64,000 nucleotides of DNA. It comes from RH-AL1 sp965249685 (GTDB lineage: Bacteria; Pseudomonadota; Alphaproteobacteria; Rhizobiales; Beijerinckiaceae). Shown here one piece after another: positions 17,831-25,569 of this stretch; position 1 is the stretch's first letter, and each line of letters opens with the position of its first letter. Under the pieces are notes generated by a model that saw only the letters and a list, made by a program, of their open reading frames with translations, did not search any database and was not told the origin of the DNA. The translations under genes and the position numbers were made by a program. The stretch is from assembly GCA_965249685.1 (NCBI GenBank), contig CBDFMN010000003.1, forward strand, positions 2,604,001 to 2,668,000, given 5' to 3'.

Positions 17831-17963
17831 TGGACCAGCGGAGGCTCGGCCTTTCGGCGAGAGGGCTCGACAGGTCCCGTCCAAGGCGCGGATAAGGTGA
17901 AACGGACCGCGCAATCGCGGCCGGTCGGCGCGGCCGAAGCAGGCCGCAGGGAGAGAAGCGACC

Positions 17964-18446
17964 ATGCGTATCATTGCGATCTTCGCGGCAGCCGCCGCGC
18001 TCGGCTCCAGCGTCGCCGCAGCGCAGGCCACGACCGTCAGCAAGAGCGTCGACGTGAACGGCACGCCGGCGCAGGTGTGGGCGGCGATCGGCCCGTTCTG
18101 CGCGATCAAGGACTGGCACCCGGCGATCGGCGCCTGCACGGAGGATGGGAAGACGCCGCCGACCCGCACCCTCGTCACCAAGGACGGCAAGGGCACTTTC
18201 ATCGAAGAGCAGACCGCCCGCAACGACGGGGAACACAGCTATTCCTACGCGATCAAGACAAGCCCGCTGCCGCTGACCGGATACGGCTCGACGCTCAAAG
18301 TCGTGGCCAAGGGATCCGACCAGTCCACGATCACCTGGACCAGCAGCTTCAAGCCCAACGCAGGCCAGGACACCGCAGCCGACACAGCCGTCGCCGGCAT
18401 CTATCAGAGTGGTCTCGACGCCATCAAGAGCCGCATGGCCAAGTAG
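17964..18446 (+). CDS. Exported SRPBCC-fold protein
   Basis: A 160-residue periplasmic protein. A signal peptide (MRIIAIFAAAAALGSSVAAAQA) precedes a START/Bet v1-like SRPBCC domain: VSKSVDVNGTPAQVWAAIGPF, then CAIKDWHPAIGACTED, typical of the polyketide-cyclase/MxaD-like group with the W-x-P segment, and a final amphipathic helix GIYQSGLDAIKSRMAK. MxaD-like members work near periplasmic dehydrogenases in methylotrophs, which is an attractive link to the formaldehyde genes upstream, but no methanol dehydrogenase is in the window and the family is broad. GGGAGAGAAG precedes the ATG. Confidence 0.82.
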   Translation: MRIIAIFAAAAALGSSVAAAQATTVSKSVDVNGTPAQVWAAIGPFCAIKDWHPAIGACTEDGKTPPTRTLVTKDGKGTFIEEQTARNDGEHSYSYAIKTSPLPLTGYGSTLKVVAKGSDQSTITWTSSFKPNAGQDTAADTAVAGIYQSGLDAIKSRMAK

Positions 18447-18597
18447 ACGGCGACAGCCAAGTAACCGGCGAGTGCCGGGTGGCCAAGTAGTTATCGATTG
18501 ACGGGGTGCCGCGGAGTTGCGTGACCTCCGCTCGTACCCCTCGACGAAGGAGGCGCGGCAGGCGTCGGGCCTCGTGCCTGCCGAGGCGCCCCGCGCC

Positions 18598-18810
18598 TCA
18601 GGCCGCCACGTCCATCTTGGTCAGCTGCGTCTCGAGGACGACGCGCTCGAACTTCTCGTCGTCGAACTTGATGCGGTATTGCAGGAGAGTGCCGAGCGGA
18701 GGCATCTGCCGAACGATGCTGCAGGAGGCCGCGCCCTTGTTGCTATGCAACAGGTCGCACAGGACGGCGTCGCCGACCGCGTAGAGGTAGACATAATCGG
18801 CCATTCGCAT
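18598..18810 (-). CDS. Small hypothetical protein
   Basis: A 70-residue protein of unknown function, read opposite to its neighbours. It starts MRMADYVYLYAVGDAVLCDL and contains two cysteines, a hydrophobic beta-prone beginning and a charged C-terminal half (KFDDEKFERVVLETQL). A second in-frame ATG at 18804 is equally possible; neither has a strong ribosome binding site. The longer open frame reaching to 18990 overlaps the hydroxybutyrate dehydrogenase gene and is rejected. It shares the upstream region 18811-18943 divergently with that gene. Confidence 0.55.
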   Translation of the reverse strand: MRMADYVYLYAVGDAVLCDLLHSNKGAASCSIVRQMPPLGTLLQYRIKFDDEKFERVVLETQLTKMDVAA

Positions 18811-18943
18811 CGTCCCGGTCCGCGGAGACCTCTGACATGGCAGCGCGTTGCCTGCATTACAAGCGCCGATCGGGGGAGGGAACGCCGCCTCGGCGCGGCC
18901 CGAGATCCGCTCCCGAACGTCCAGGCCGTTGAAGGACAGTGCC

Positions 18944-19726
18944 ATGATAAAGGGGAAGACCGCCGTCGTCACAGGCTCGACCAGCGGCATCGGCTTGGCG
19001 ATCGCCCGCGCCTTCGCCGCCGAGGGCGCCGATGTGGTGCTGAACGGCTTCGGCGAGGCCGGTGCGATCGAGGCGGCGCGCGCCGGGATCGAGGCGGAGT
19101 TCGGCGTCCGCGCCCATTACTCGGGAGCCGACATGGCGAACGGCAAGGCGGTGGCGGCGATGATCGCCGAGGCCGAGGCCATTTTCGGTGCGGTCGACAT
19201 CCTCGTCAACAATGCCGGCATCCAGCATGTCGCGCCCGTCGAGGATTTCCCGGCCGAGCGCTGGGAGGCGATCATTGCGATCAACCTGTCCTCGGCCTTC
19301 TACACCATTGGCGCGGCACTGCCGGGCATGAGGCGGCGCGGTTGGGGCCGGATCATCAACACGGCCTCGGCGCACGCCCTCGTGGCCTCCCCCTTCAAGT
19401 CGGCCTACGTCGCCGCCAAGCACGGCATCGCCGGGCTGACGAAGACGGTGGCGCTGGAGGTGGCCACAAGCGGCGTGACCGTCAACGCGATCTGCCCCGG
19501 TTACGTGTGGACGCCGCTCGTCGAGCAGCAGATCCCCGCCACGATGGCGGCGCGCGGCCTGAGCAAAGACCAGGTGATCGCCGACGTGCTGCTGCAGGCG
19601 CAGCCCACGAAGCAATTCGTCAGCGTGGAGGAAGTGGCGGCCTTCGCCGTGTTCCTCGCCGGTGATGCCGCCAAGAACATCACCGGTGCGATCCTGTCGA
19701 TCGACGGCGGCTGGACCGCCGCCTGA
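18944..19726 (+). CDS. bdhA: D-3-hydroxybutyrate dehydrogenase
   Basis: NAD-dependent short-chain dehydrogenase converting D-3-hydroxybutyrate to acetoacetate, the step after depolymerisation of polyhydroxybutyrate. The 260-residue length matches the family. Features seen: GSTSGIG dinucleotide-binding loop, NNAG at 89-92, catalytic Ser142, Tyr155 and Lys159 in SAYVAAKHG, and the substrate-loop segment YVWTPLVEQQIP, which with SAHALVASPFKSAY is characteristic of BdhA rather than generic SDRs. AAGGA precedes the ATG at 18944. The gene converges on the oxlT-like transporter downstream. Confidence 0.92.
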   Translation: MIKGKTAVVTGSTSGIGLAIARAFAAEGADVVLNGFGEAGAIEAARAGIEAEFGVRAHYSGADMANGKAVAAMIAEAEAIFGAVDILVNNAGIQHVAPVEDFPAERWEAIIAINLSSAFYTIGAALPGMRRRGWGRIINTASAHALVASPFKSAYVAAKHGIAGLTKTVALEVATSGVTVNAICPGYVWTPLVEQQIPATMAARGLSKDQVIADVLLQAQPTKQFVSVEEVAAFAVFLAGDAAKNITGAILSIDGGWTAA

Positions 19727-19730
19727 GCGC

Positions 19731-20996
19731 TCAGGCCGAGACCGCGCCCTGGATTGGCGCGACCGTCCGGCCGACGAGCCCGCGCCGCGCCCGCATCGAC
19801 TTCAGGACGAAGAGGGCGAGGGCCGCGGTGATGAGGTCGAGCGCGATGATGACGAAGAAGACGGGCTCCCAGCCGCCGGTCGCGCCCTTGAGCAGCGCGG
19901 CGAGCGGACCACCGAGGATCGAGCCGATCCCCTGTGCCATATAGAGGAACCCGTAGTTGGTCGTCGCGTAGCGCTCGCCGAACGTGTCGGTGAGGGTCGA
20001 GGGGAACAGCGAGAAAATCTCGCCCCAGCCGAAGAACACGACGCCTGACATGAGCACGAACACGACCGGGTCGTGGCGGAAGTACAGGAGCACGGCGATA
20101 GAGACGCCCTCCAGCCCGAAGGCGACCGCCATCGTGTTCTCGCGGCCGATGCGATCCGACACCCAGCCGAAGAACGGCCGCGTCAATCCGTTGGTGATGC
20201 GGTCGAGCGACAGCGCCAGCGGCAGGGCGGCGGAGCCGAACACCACCGCATCGGCGATGCCGAAGTCGCGCGCGAAGCTGGCGAAGTTGAAGACGATCAT
20301 CAGGCCGCCGGTCGACATCATCGTCATCATGACGAACATCAGCCAGAAAATCGGCGTCCGCAGCATCTCCGCGGGGGTTGCGCCGGTCCTCAGCTCCGCG
20401 CCGGAGCGCACGTCGGCCACGTCGGGGGTGCGCAGGCACAGCGCCGCGATGACGCCGACCACGCCCAGAATGATGCCGAAGGTCAGCAGCGCCGGGCGGA
20501 AACCCTCCGCCTTGATCATCGTGTCGACGGGAAAGGTCGTCAGCAGCGCGCCGAACCCGTAGCCCGCCGCGACCACGCCCACCGCGAAGCCGCGCGTTTC
20601 AGGAAACCAGCGGACCATCAGGCCGACCACGCCGATGTAGACGAACCCGGTGCCCACGCCGCAGAACAGGCCGTAGGTCGCGTAGAGGCCGTACAGCGAC
20701 GAAACCTGGCTGGTGAGGACCCAACCCAGGCCACTGAGCGCCGCGCCGAGCGTGATGAGCAAGCGCGGACCAAACCGGTCGATGAGCCAGCCCTGGCCCG
20801 GCGACAGCCACGTCTGCAGGATGACGAGGATGGACACGGTGACTTGCACGGCCGGCAGCGTGCTGCCCGTGGCGGTCGTCAGCGGTTTGGTAAAGAGCGT
20901 CCATACGTATTGCGGGCTGGAGATCGACATCATGACGATCAATCCGAGGAGAAGTTGCAGCCAGCGGCGGCCGGACGGCGGCGATATCGTTTGCAT
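19731..20996 (-). CDS. Oxalate/formate-type MFS antiporter
   Basis: A 421-residue major facilitator with 12 predicted spans. It matches the OxlT (OFA) family by the conserved SSPQYVWTLFTKPL segment in the first span-loop, the long helix with SPGQGWLIDRFGPRLL (motif A region) and RPFFGWVSDRIGREN in the second half. OxlT exchanges oxalate for formate in oxalotrophs; relatives carry other small carboxylates, so the exact substrate is unproven and oxalate-degrading genes (frc, oxc) are not in the window. The ATG at 20996 was chosen because upstream codons give no family similarity. It ends four bases from the bdhA stop (convergent). A structured leader with a terminator-like hairpin lies about 175 bases upstream. 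Confidence 0.85.
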   Translation of the reverse strand: MQTISPPSGRRWLQLLLGLIVMMSISSPQYVWTLFTKPLTTATGSTLPAVQVTVSILVILQTWLSPGQGWLIDRFGPRLLITLGAALSGLGWVLTSQVSSLYGLYATYGLFCGVGTGFVYIGVVGLMVRWFPETRGFAVGVVAAGYGFGALLTTFPVDTMIKAEGFRPALLTFGIILGVVGVIAALCLRTPDVADVRSGAELRTGATPAEMLRTPIFWLMFVMMTMMSTGGLMIVFNFASFARDFGIADAVVFGSAALPLALSLDRITNGLTRPFFGWVSDRIGRENTMAVAFGLEGVSIAVLLYFRHDPVVFVLMSGVVFFGWGEIFSLFPSTLTDTFGERYATTNYGFLYMAQGIGSILGGPLAALLKGATGGWEPVFFVIIALDLITAALALFVLKSMRARRGLVGRTVAPIQGAVSA

Positions 20997-21169
20997 GGGA
21001 GGTTCTTTGCGTTGGAAAAAGACGAGAGCCGAAGCGTGCCTGCCGGCGCGCCCGCGGAGCCTCGGGCCATGCAAAAACAGTGCTGGACCCGCACAGCTTG
21101 GGAACGGGATGTCGGCCTGTGGCCTGTGGGGCACGCCGCGGCGGCGCGACGCTTCCGACACATGCAAAC

Positions 21170-21213
21170 AAAAAGGCCCGGCTCGAGCCGCGATGCGACG
21201 AGCCAGGCCCTTT
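21170..21213 (-). terminator. Rho-independent terminator on the minus strand, upstream of oxlT
   Basis: On the minus strand a G+C-rich stem (GGGCCTGGCTCG pairing with CGAGCCGGGCC, one bulge) is followed directly by TTTTTGTTTG. The hairpin is about 175 bases before the transporter start and has no annotated minus-strand gene in front of it, so it either ends a short RNA or acts as an attenuator. Confidence 0.6.
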
Positions 21214-21237
21214 ACCCCTCGAGCCCGCGAACCTCGT

Positions 21238-21349
21238 GACGCTTTTTCCCCCGAAGAAGCGTCGCGCGGCCGCCAGTGCCGGAAATGTGATAGCAAGGTG
21301 GCGCATCGGTGTCTGTGGCTTCGGCGACACAGTGCCGGGGAACCGATGC
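21238..21349 (-). other. Candidate structured leader or small RNA
   Basis: Non-coding stretch between the divergent oxlT-like and DUF2237 genes. It holds two further hairpins: GACGCTT/AAGCGTC at 21238-21263 and a long-range GCATCGGT/ACCGATGC pairing at about 21303-21349 enclosing a smaller stem. Together with the terminator at 21170-21213 they would form a minus-strand transcript of roughly 190 nt. I could not match it to SRP RNA, 6S RNA or a known riboswitch by eye. Confidence 0.3.
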
Positions 21350-21376
21350 GGTGGATAACCGGCGGGAGGACGACTT

Positions 21377-21787
21377 ATGTTTCGCGACGAATCGGGTGGC
21401 GAGGGCGGACGTGGCGCAGGGCCGGCCCGCAACGTGCTGGGAGAGCCGCTGGAGCCGTGCTCACGCGAGCCGCTCACGGGCTTCCTGCGCGACGGGTGCT
21501 GCAACACCAGCCGCGAGGACCGTGGCAGCCACACCGTCTGCGCGAGGGTCACGGACGCGTTCCTCGCCTTCTCCCAGGCGCATGGCAACGACCTGACGAC
21601 GCCGATGCCCTCGCACGGTTTTCCCGGCCTGAAGGAGGGCGACCGCTGGTGCCTGTGCGCCCCGCGCTGGCAGGAAGCGTTCGCCGCCGGCGCCGCGCCG
21701 CGCGTGATGCTGAAGGCGACGCACGAAGCGGCGCTTGCCCATTGCGCGCTGGAGGACCTGAAGGCGCATGCCGGCGACCTGTCGTGA
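21377..21787 (+). CDS. DUF2237 family protein
   Basis: A 136-residue protein with the family signature throughout: NVLGEPLEPCSREPLTGFLR, DGCCNTSREDRGSHTVCA, GNDLTTPMPSHGFPGL and GDRWCLCAPRWQEA. The many conserved cysteines (Cys in EPCS, DGCC, TVCA, WCLC) suggest metal binding or redox chemistry, but no member has an established function. GGGAGGA upstream of the ATG gives a clear start. It is read divergently from the oxlT-like transporter and about 100 bases ahead of the inositol-monophosphatase-family gene. Confidence 0.88.
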   Translation: MFRDESGGEGGRGAGPARNVLGEPLEPCSREPLTGFLRDGCCNTSREDRGSHTVCARVTDAFLAFSQAHGNDLTTPMPSHGFPGLKEGDRWCLCAPRWQEAFAAGAAPRVMLKATHEAALAHCALEDLKAHAGDLS

Positions 21788-21888
21788 GCGGCGCCTGACG
21801 CGCCGCCTACAATGCTGACGCGGTCGCTTGCGATCGGCGGGTTCGGGGTGCACACCCTCCAGCGTCCCCACCGCCGAGCCGAGACCCG

Positions 21889-22677
21889 ATGATCCGATCC
21901 GCCCTGATGAACGTGATGACGGCCGCCGCCCTGAAGGCCGGCCGCGGTCTCAAACGCGACTTCGGCGAGGTCGAGAACCTGCAGGTCTCTCTCAAGGGTC
22001 CCGGCGACTTCGTGACGGTGGCCGACCAGAAGGCGGAGCGCACCGTCTTCGAGGAACTGTCGAAGGCGCGCCCCGGCTACGGCTTCGTCCTGGAAGAGGG
22101 CGGTACGGTCGAGGGACCGGACAAGAGCCACACCTGGCACATAGACCCGCTCGACGGCACCACCAACTTCCTGCACGGCATCCCGATCTTCGGCGTGTCG
22201 ATCGCGCTGGAGCGCGAGGGCCAGATCGTCGCCGGGGTGGTCTATAACCCCGCTGTCGACGACATGTTCGTCGCCGAGCGCGGCCAGGGCGCCTACCTCA
22301 ACAACCGCCGCTTGCGCGTGTCGGGCCGGATCCAGCTGGCGGACGCGTTGATCGGTTGCGGGGTGCCCCACCTCGGCAAGCGTTCGGCGCAGCCGCGCTT
22401 TCTGCGGGAATTGGAGGTCGTCGCCGCGAAAGTCTCCAACGTCCGCCGGTTGGGGGCCGCCGCGCTCGACATGTGCTACGTCGCGGCCGGCCGCTACGAC
22501 GCGTATTGGGAACGTGGGATCCGCTCCTGGGACGTTGCCGCCGGCCTGGTGATGGTCAGGGAGGCGGGCGGCTTCGTCACCGATTGCGACGGCGGCCAGG
22601 AGATGCTCGCCAAGGGCAGCGTCTGCGCCGGCAACGAGGCGATCCAGGCGGCGCTGCTCGGACTGGTCAAAGGCTGA
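21889..22677 (+). CDS. suhB: Inositol monophosphatase family protein (SuhB-like)
   Basis: A 262-residue Mg-dependent phosphomonoesterase. Metal ligands are visible as Glu69/Glu70 in FVLEEGG, Asp86 and Asp89 in HIDPLDGTTNFLHG, and the C-terminal Asp in RSWDVAAGLVMVREAGG. Members hydrolyse inositol-1-phosphate; bacterial SuhB can also act with transcription antitermination complexes at rRNA operons. The usual alphaproteobacterial paralogue has the same length. A later in-frame ATG at residue 7 is an alternative start. It converges on the royal-jelly-family gene. Confidence 0.9.
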   Translation: MIRSALMNVMTAAALKAGRGLKRDFGEVENLQVSLKGPGDFVTVADQKAERTVFEELSKARPGYGFVLEEGGTVEGPDKSHTWHIDPLDGTTNFLHGIPIFGVSIALEREGQIVAGVVYNPAVDDMFVAERGQGAYLNNRRLRVSGRIQLADALIGCGVPHLGKRSAQPRFLRELEVVAAKVSNVRRLGAAALDMCYVAAGRYDAYWERGIRSWDVAAGLVMVREAGGFVTDCDGGQEMLAKGSVCAGNEAIQAALLGLVKG

Positions 22678-22691
22678 GCCGGCCTGCCGCC

Positions 22692-23915
22692 TCAGGGATG
22701 CGGCGGCTTGAAGCTCCACAGTTCGGTCGGCAGGGCGGCCGGCGCGTCGGGCTTGTAGAAGGCCGAATCCTGGATGTGCGAGGTGGTGAAGTAGATCGTC
22801 CCGTCCGGACCTTGGCTGAACGTGTCCGGCCAATGCAGTCCGCTATCCTGAATGATTGTCTTCAGCGGCGCACCATCCCTCGTGAGGTCGCGCGTCTTGA
22901 TCGCGCCGTCCTGGGGCGAGGAGACGTACATCGCCCCGTCCTGCGCGATCATCAGCCCATCCGCTGGGCCGTTCTCTCCCACGACCTCGACCTTTGCCGC
23001 CAGCGTCTTGGCGGCGGCGGTCGGCAGCACCGTCGAGACCGGGCCGCCCGACAATGCGTCGTTGGTCAACGCGAGCGTCTTGTCGACCAGGGCGGTCGGC
23101 GTCGGAGGCCCGCCCGCCGCCAGCAGGTCCGTGGCGATGCGGTAGAGCGTCTTGCCCTTGATCGCCTGCCAATAGAGTTGCTTGCCGTCGTGCGAGAGGG
23201 CGATCCCGTCGGCGGCGAACTCCACGCCGCGGCCGTCCGGCCGGCGCAGCGGCTTACCGTCGACGCTCACCGTCACGCCCTTGTCGGGCTGGGTCGACGG
23301 GTCGCCGTCGAGCACGCGGCGCGCCCTGCCCGTGGCGAGGTCGAGCACCAGCAGCGCGCCCCTGGCACCGGAATCGGTCAGGTAGGCCGTGCGGTCGTCG
23401 GGCGAAAAACGGATGTCGTTGAGATAGGAGCCCTGCGGCGCGGCGGTCTCGTCGAAGGCGATGACGCGACCGGGCTTGTTGGTCGTGAGGTCGATCTCGA
23501 CCAGCTTGGGACCGCCCTTCACCAGGGTCGCCATTGCGGGAGCAGCGGGGTCGAGCACCCAGATGTTGCCGGCATGGTCGGCCACGACGGCTTGGACGCA
23601 GATCCAATGATCCGCCGCGGAGACCTCGTCCTTGCGCGCGTTGCGCCACGCGTTCCATTCCGCGTCGGGGAACGGCGTCAGCGTGCCGTTCTTCAGCTCG
23701 GCCACGGAGACCGCCGTGTCTTCGGTCCAGCGGGGGAAGTTGACGAACGTCCGGCCGTCCTTGGTGACGGTGACGCCGGTCACCTGATGGTCGAAGCTCG
23801 TCACCTTCGTCGGCTTGAGGTTTGGCGCTTGCGGACTCTGTGCCTGCGCCGCGGCGAAGGTCATTGCGCTGGCGAGCAGCGCCGCCAAGCCGAGGCTCGT
23901 CATCGTCTTGTGCAT
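22692..23915 (-). CDS. Exported major royal jelly/Yellow-family beta-propeller protein
   Basis: A 407-residue periplasmic protein. A signal peptide (MHKTMTSLGLAALL... to AQAQS) is followed by a beta-propeller related to the Yellow/MRJP and SMP-30/gluconolactonase group: repeated blades with FVNFPRWTEDTAVSVAEL, AGNIWVLDPAAPA, YLNDIRFSPDDRTAYLTDSG (the key acidic D/N turn), GVEFAADGIALSHDGKQLYW and GLMIAQDGAMYVSS. Bacterial members are thought to bind or hydrolyse small ligands, but functions are unassigned. The ATG at 23915 starts the signal peptide; upstream codons are not consistent with export. Confidence 0.85.
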   Translation of the reverse strand: MHKTMTSLGLAALLASAMTFAAAQAQSPQAPNLKPTKVTSFDHQVTGVTVTKDGRTFVNFPRWTEDTAVSVAELKNGTLTPFPDAEWNAWRNARKDEVSAADHWICVQAVVADHAGNIWVLDPAAPAMATLVKGGPKLVEIDLTTNKPGRVIAFDETAAPQGSYLNDIRFSPDDRTAYLTDSGARGALLVLDLATGRARRVLDGDPSTQPDKGVTVSVDGKPLRRPDGRGVEFAADGIALSHDGKQLYWQAIKGKTLYRIATDLLAAGGPPTPTALVDKTLALTNDALSGGPVSTVLPTAAAKTLAAKVEVVGENGPADGLMIAQDGAMYVSSPQDGAIKTRDLTRDGAPLKTIIQDSGLHWPDTFSQGPDGTIYFTTSHIQDSAFYKPDAPAALPTELWSFKPPHP

Positions 23916-24085
23916 GAGTCGGACCCTGTTGGGAGAAGCCGCGGAGATTTTGGCGGCCGGTGGCACGGGCAATCCGCGACCTGCGGCAACGTTCCAGGAG
24001 ATCACCCACAAGGAGACCACCCCCGGGAGAGCGCCCGCCGGAACATCGGCACGCCGTGCGCCAGCGACGCCGCTCGAGACAGGGC

Positions 24086-25144
24086 TCAGGCCGGAACGGG
24101 AATGGACAGGGTGATGCGTGTGCCCGCGTGGGCGGTGTCCGTCTCGGGTGTGGACTGCAGGCTCGCGGCCATGGCGCGGATGATCCGCGCGCCCAGGCCG
24201 GTGCCCTTCGCGACAGCGCCGCTGACGAGACCGACCCCGTCGTCCTCGACGATGAGCGAGACGCTCGTGTCGCGCTGCTTCAAGGCCACCCGGATCTCGC
24301 CCGGCTGGTCGTCGGGGTAGGCGTATTTGTAGGCGTTGGTGACGAGTTCGGTGACGATCACGCCGAGCGACACGGCGCGGTCCGTTGCCATCTGGATCGG
24401 ATCGGTGTCGAGGCGGATCGCGCGCCCGTGGCCGGCCGAGGTCATGGCCGCGCCGAGTTCCTCGATGAGGCCGCGCAGATAGGCATCCATCTCGATCGTG
24501 CTGACGTCGTCGGACGTGTAGAGCCGGCGGTGGATCTGGGCGATCGCGCTGATGCGGACCTGCACGTCGGCGAGCGCGTTGCGAACCAGCGGCTGGTCCG
24601 CGCTGATCGCCTTCTGCTGGAGGAAGACGAAGGAGGCCACAAGCGCCAGCGAATTGGCGACGCGGTGGTTGACCTCGCGCAGCAGCGTCTCTGCCCGCTC
24701 GCGAGCCTCGCGCATCTCGCGCTCCATCACGTCTTTGCGTCGGCGCAGCCGGTCCTGCTCGACGGCCGTCTCGATGGCGTTTTGCAGCAATTCCATGAAC
24801 ACGCCGCTGACGTCCTTGATGACGTAGTCGGCGGCGCCCGCCTTCAGGGCGGCGATGGCGACGCGCCCCTCGTCGCTGCCGCTGGCATAGATGACCGGGG
24901 GCGGGTCGGGCAGGGCGCGGATCTCGGCCAGCACCTCGAGCCCTTCCTTGCCCGGCATGAAATGGTCGAGCGCGACAGCGTCGAAGCTGTGCGTCTGCAG
25001 GAGGGCCAGCCCCTCGTCGCCGCTTCCGGCGAGCGCGATGTCGTAGCCCTGCCGCGTGAGGGTACGTTGCACCAGGCGACCGAGCGCGGGGTCGTCATCG
25101 ATATAGAGGACCGATACGACCGCAGGCCGCCCGCTGTCTGTCAC
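24086..25144 (-). CDS. Response-regulator/HisKA_2 histidine kinase fusion
   Basis: A 352-residue cytoplasmic protein with an unusual order: an N-terminal receiver (YIDDDPALGR acidic pocket, phosphoacceptor Asp in ALDHFMPG, Lys in YVIKDV), a short coiled linker, then a HisKA_2 dimerisation domain with the phosphoacceptor in LLREVNHRVANSLALV, and an HATPase with ELVTNAYKYAYPDD, DDGVGL and GTGLGARII. HisKA_2/HWE kinases of this kind often feed general stress or phytochrome pathways. The GTG start overlaps the stop of the upstream response regulator by four bases (GTGA), so it is translationally coupled as the last gene of a three-gene signalling operon. Confidence 0.88.
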   Translation of the reverse strand: MTDSGRPAVVSVLYIDDDPALGRLVQRTLTRQGYDIALAGSGDEGLALLQTHSFDAVALDHFMPGKEGLEVLAEIRALPDPPPVIYASGSDEGRVAIAALKAGAADYVIKDVSGVFMELLQNAIETAVEQDRLRRRKDVMEREMREARERAETLLREVNHRVANSLALVASFVFLQQKAISADQPLVRNALADVQVRISAIAQIHRRLYTSDDVSTIEMDAYLRGLIEELGAAMTSAGHGRAIRLDTDPIQMATDRAVSLGVIVTELVTNAYKYAYPDDQPGEIRVALKQRDTSVSLIVEDDGVGLVSGAVAKGTGLGARIIRAMAASLQSTPETDTAHAGTRITLSIPVPA

Positions 25145-25569
25145 GGGACTTCCGGCACTTGCATGATGGACAGGAACAGGCCGAGCTGGCGGATCGCCTG
25201 CGAGAAGGTTTCGTATTCGACCGGCTTGGTGATGTAGACGTTGCAGCCGAGCGAATAGCAGCGCTGGATCTCGCGCTGGTCGTCCGTGGTGGTCAACACG
25301 ACCACCGGCGCCCGCTTGAGTTTCTCGTCCGCCTTGAGCTTCTCCAGAATATCCGTGCCGCTCATGTCCGGCAGGTTGAGGTCGAGGAGCACGAGCAGCG
25401 GGCCGTTGTCGCGCACATCCGGCGTGAACATGTGCCGCAGCGCCGCCGTGCCACTCTCGAAATGACGGATCTCGTTGTTGACACCGGCGCGCCGGATGTT
25501 CTTCTCAATCAGACGAGCATGGCCGGGATCATCCTCGATCATGATGACGACGACGGGCTGAGAACTCAT
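25141..25569 (-). CDS. Rcp1-like single-domain response regulator
   Basis: A 142-residue receiver without output domain. The acidic pocket is MIEDDPGHARL, the phosphoacceptor Asp sits in LLVLLDLNLPDMSG, the switch Thr in VVVLTTTDD and the Lys in NVYITKPVEY. The segment before the Lys (GCNVYITKPVEYETFSQAI) is typical of the Rcp1/RcpA group that partners with phytochromes and related kinases. ATG and GTG overlaps of four bases on both sides couple it to the kinase before it and the fusion after it. It most likely shuttles phosphate between those two. Confidence 0.92.
   Translation of the reverse strand: MSSQPVVVIMIEDDPGHARLIEKNIRRAGVNNEIRHFESGTAALRHMFTPDVRDNGPLLVLLDLNLPDMSGTDILEKLKADEKLKRAPVVVLTTTDDQREIQRCYSLGCNVYITKPVEYETFSQAIRQLGLFLSIMQVPEVP

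Noticed and set aside
21345..21357. DnaA-box-like GGTGGATAAC
   Set aside because: Isolated, one mismatch from consensus, far from the origin and within a small hairpin region.
20599..22833. 744-codon minus-strand frame over oxlT 5' end, DUF2237 and suhB
   Set aside because: It is antisense to two well-supported plus-strand genes and shifts frame relative to the transporter.
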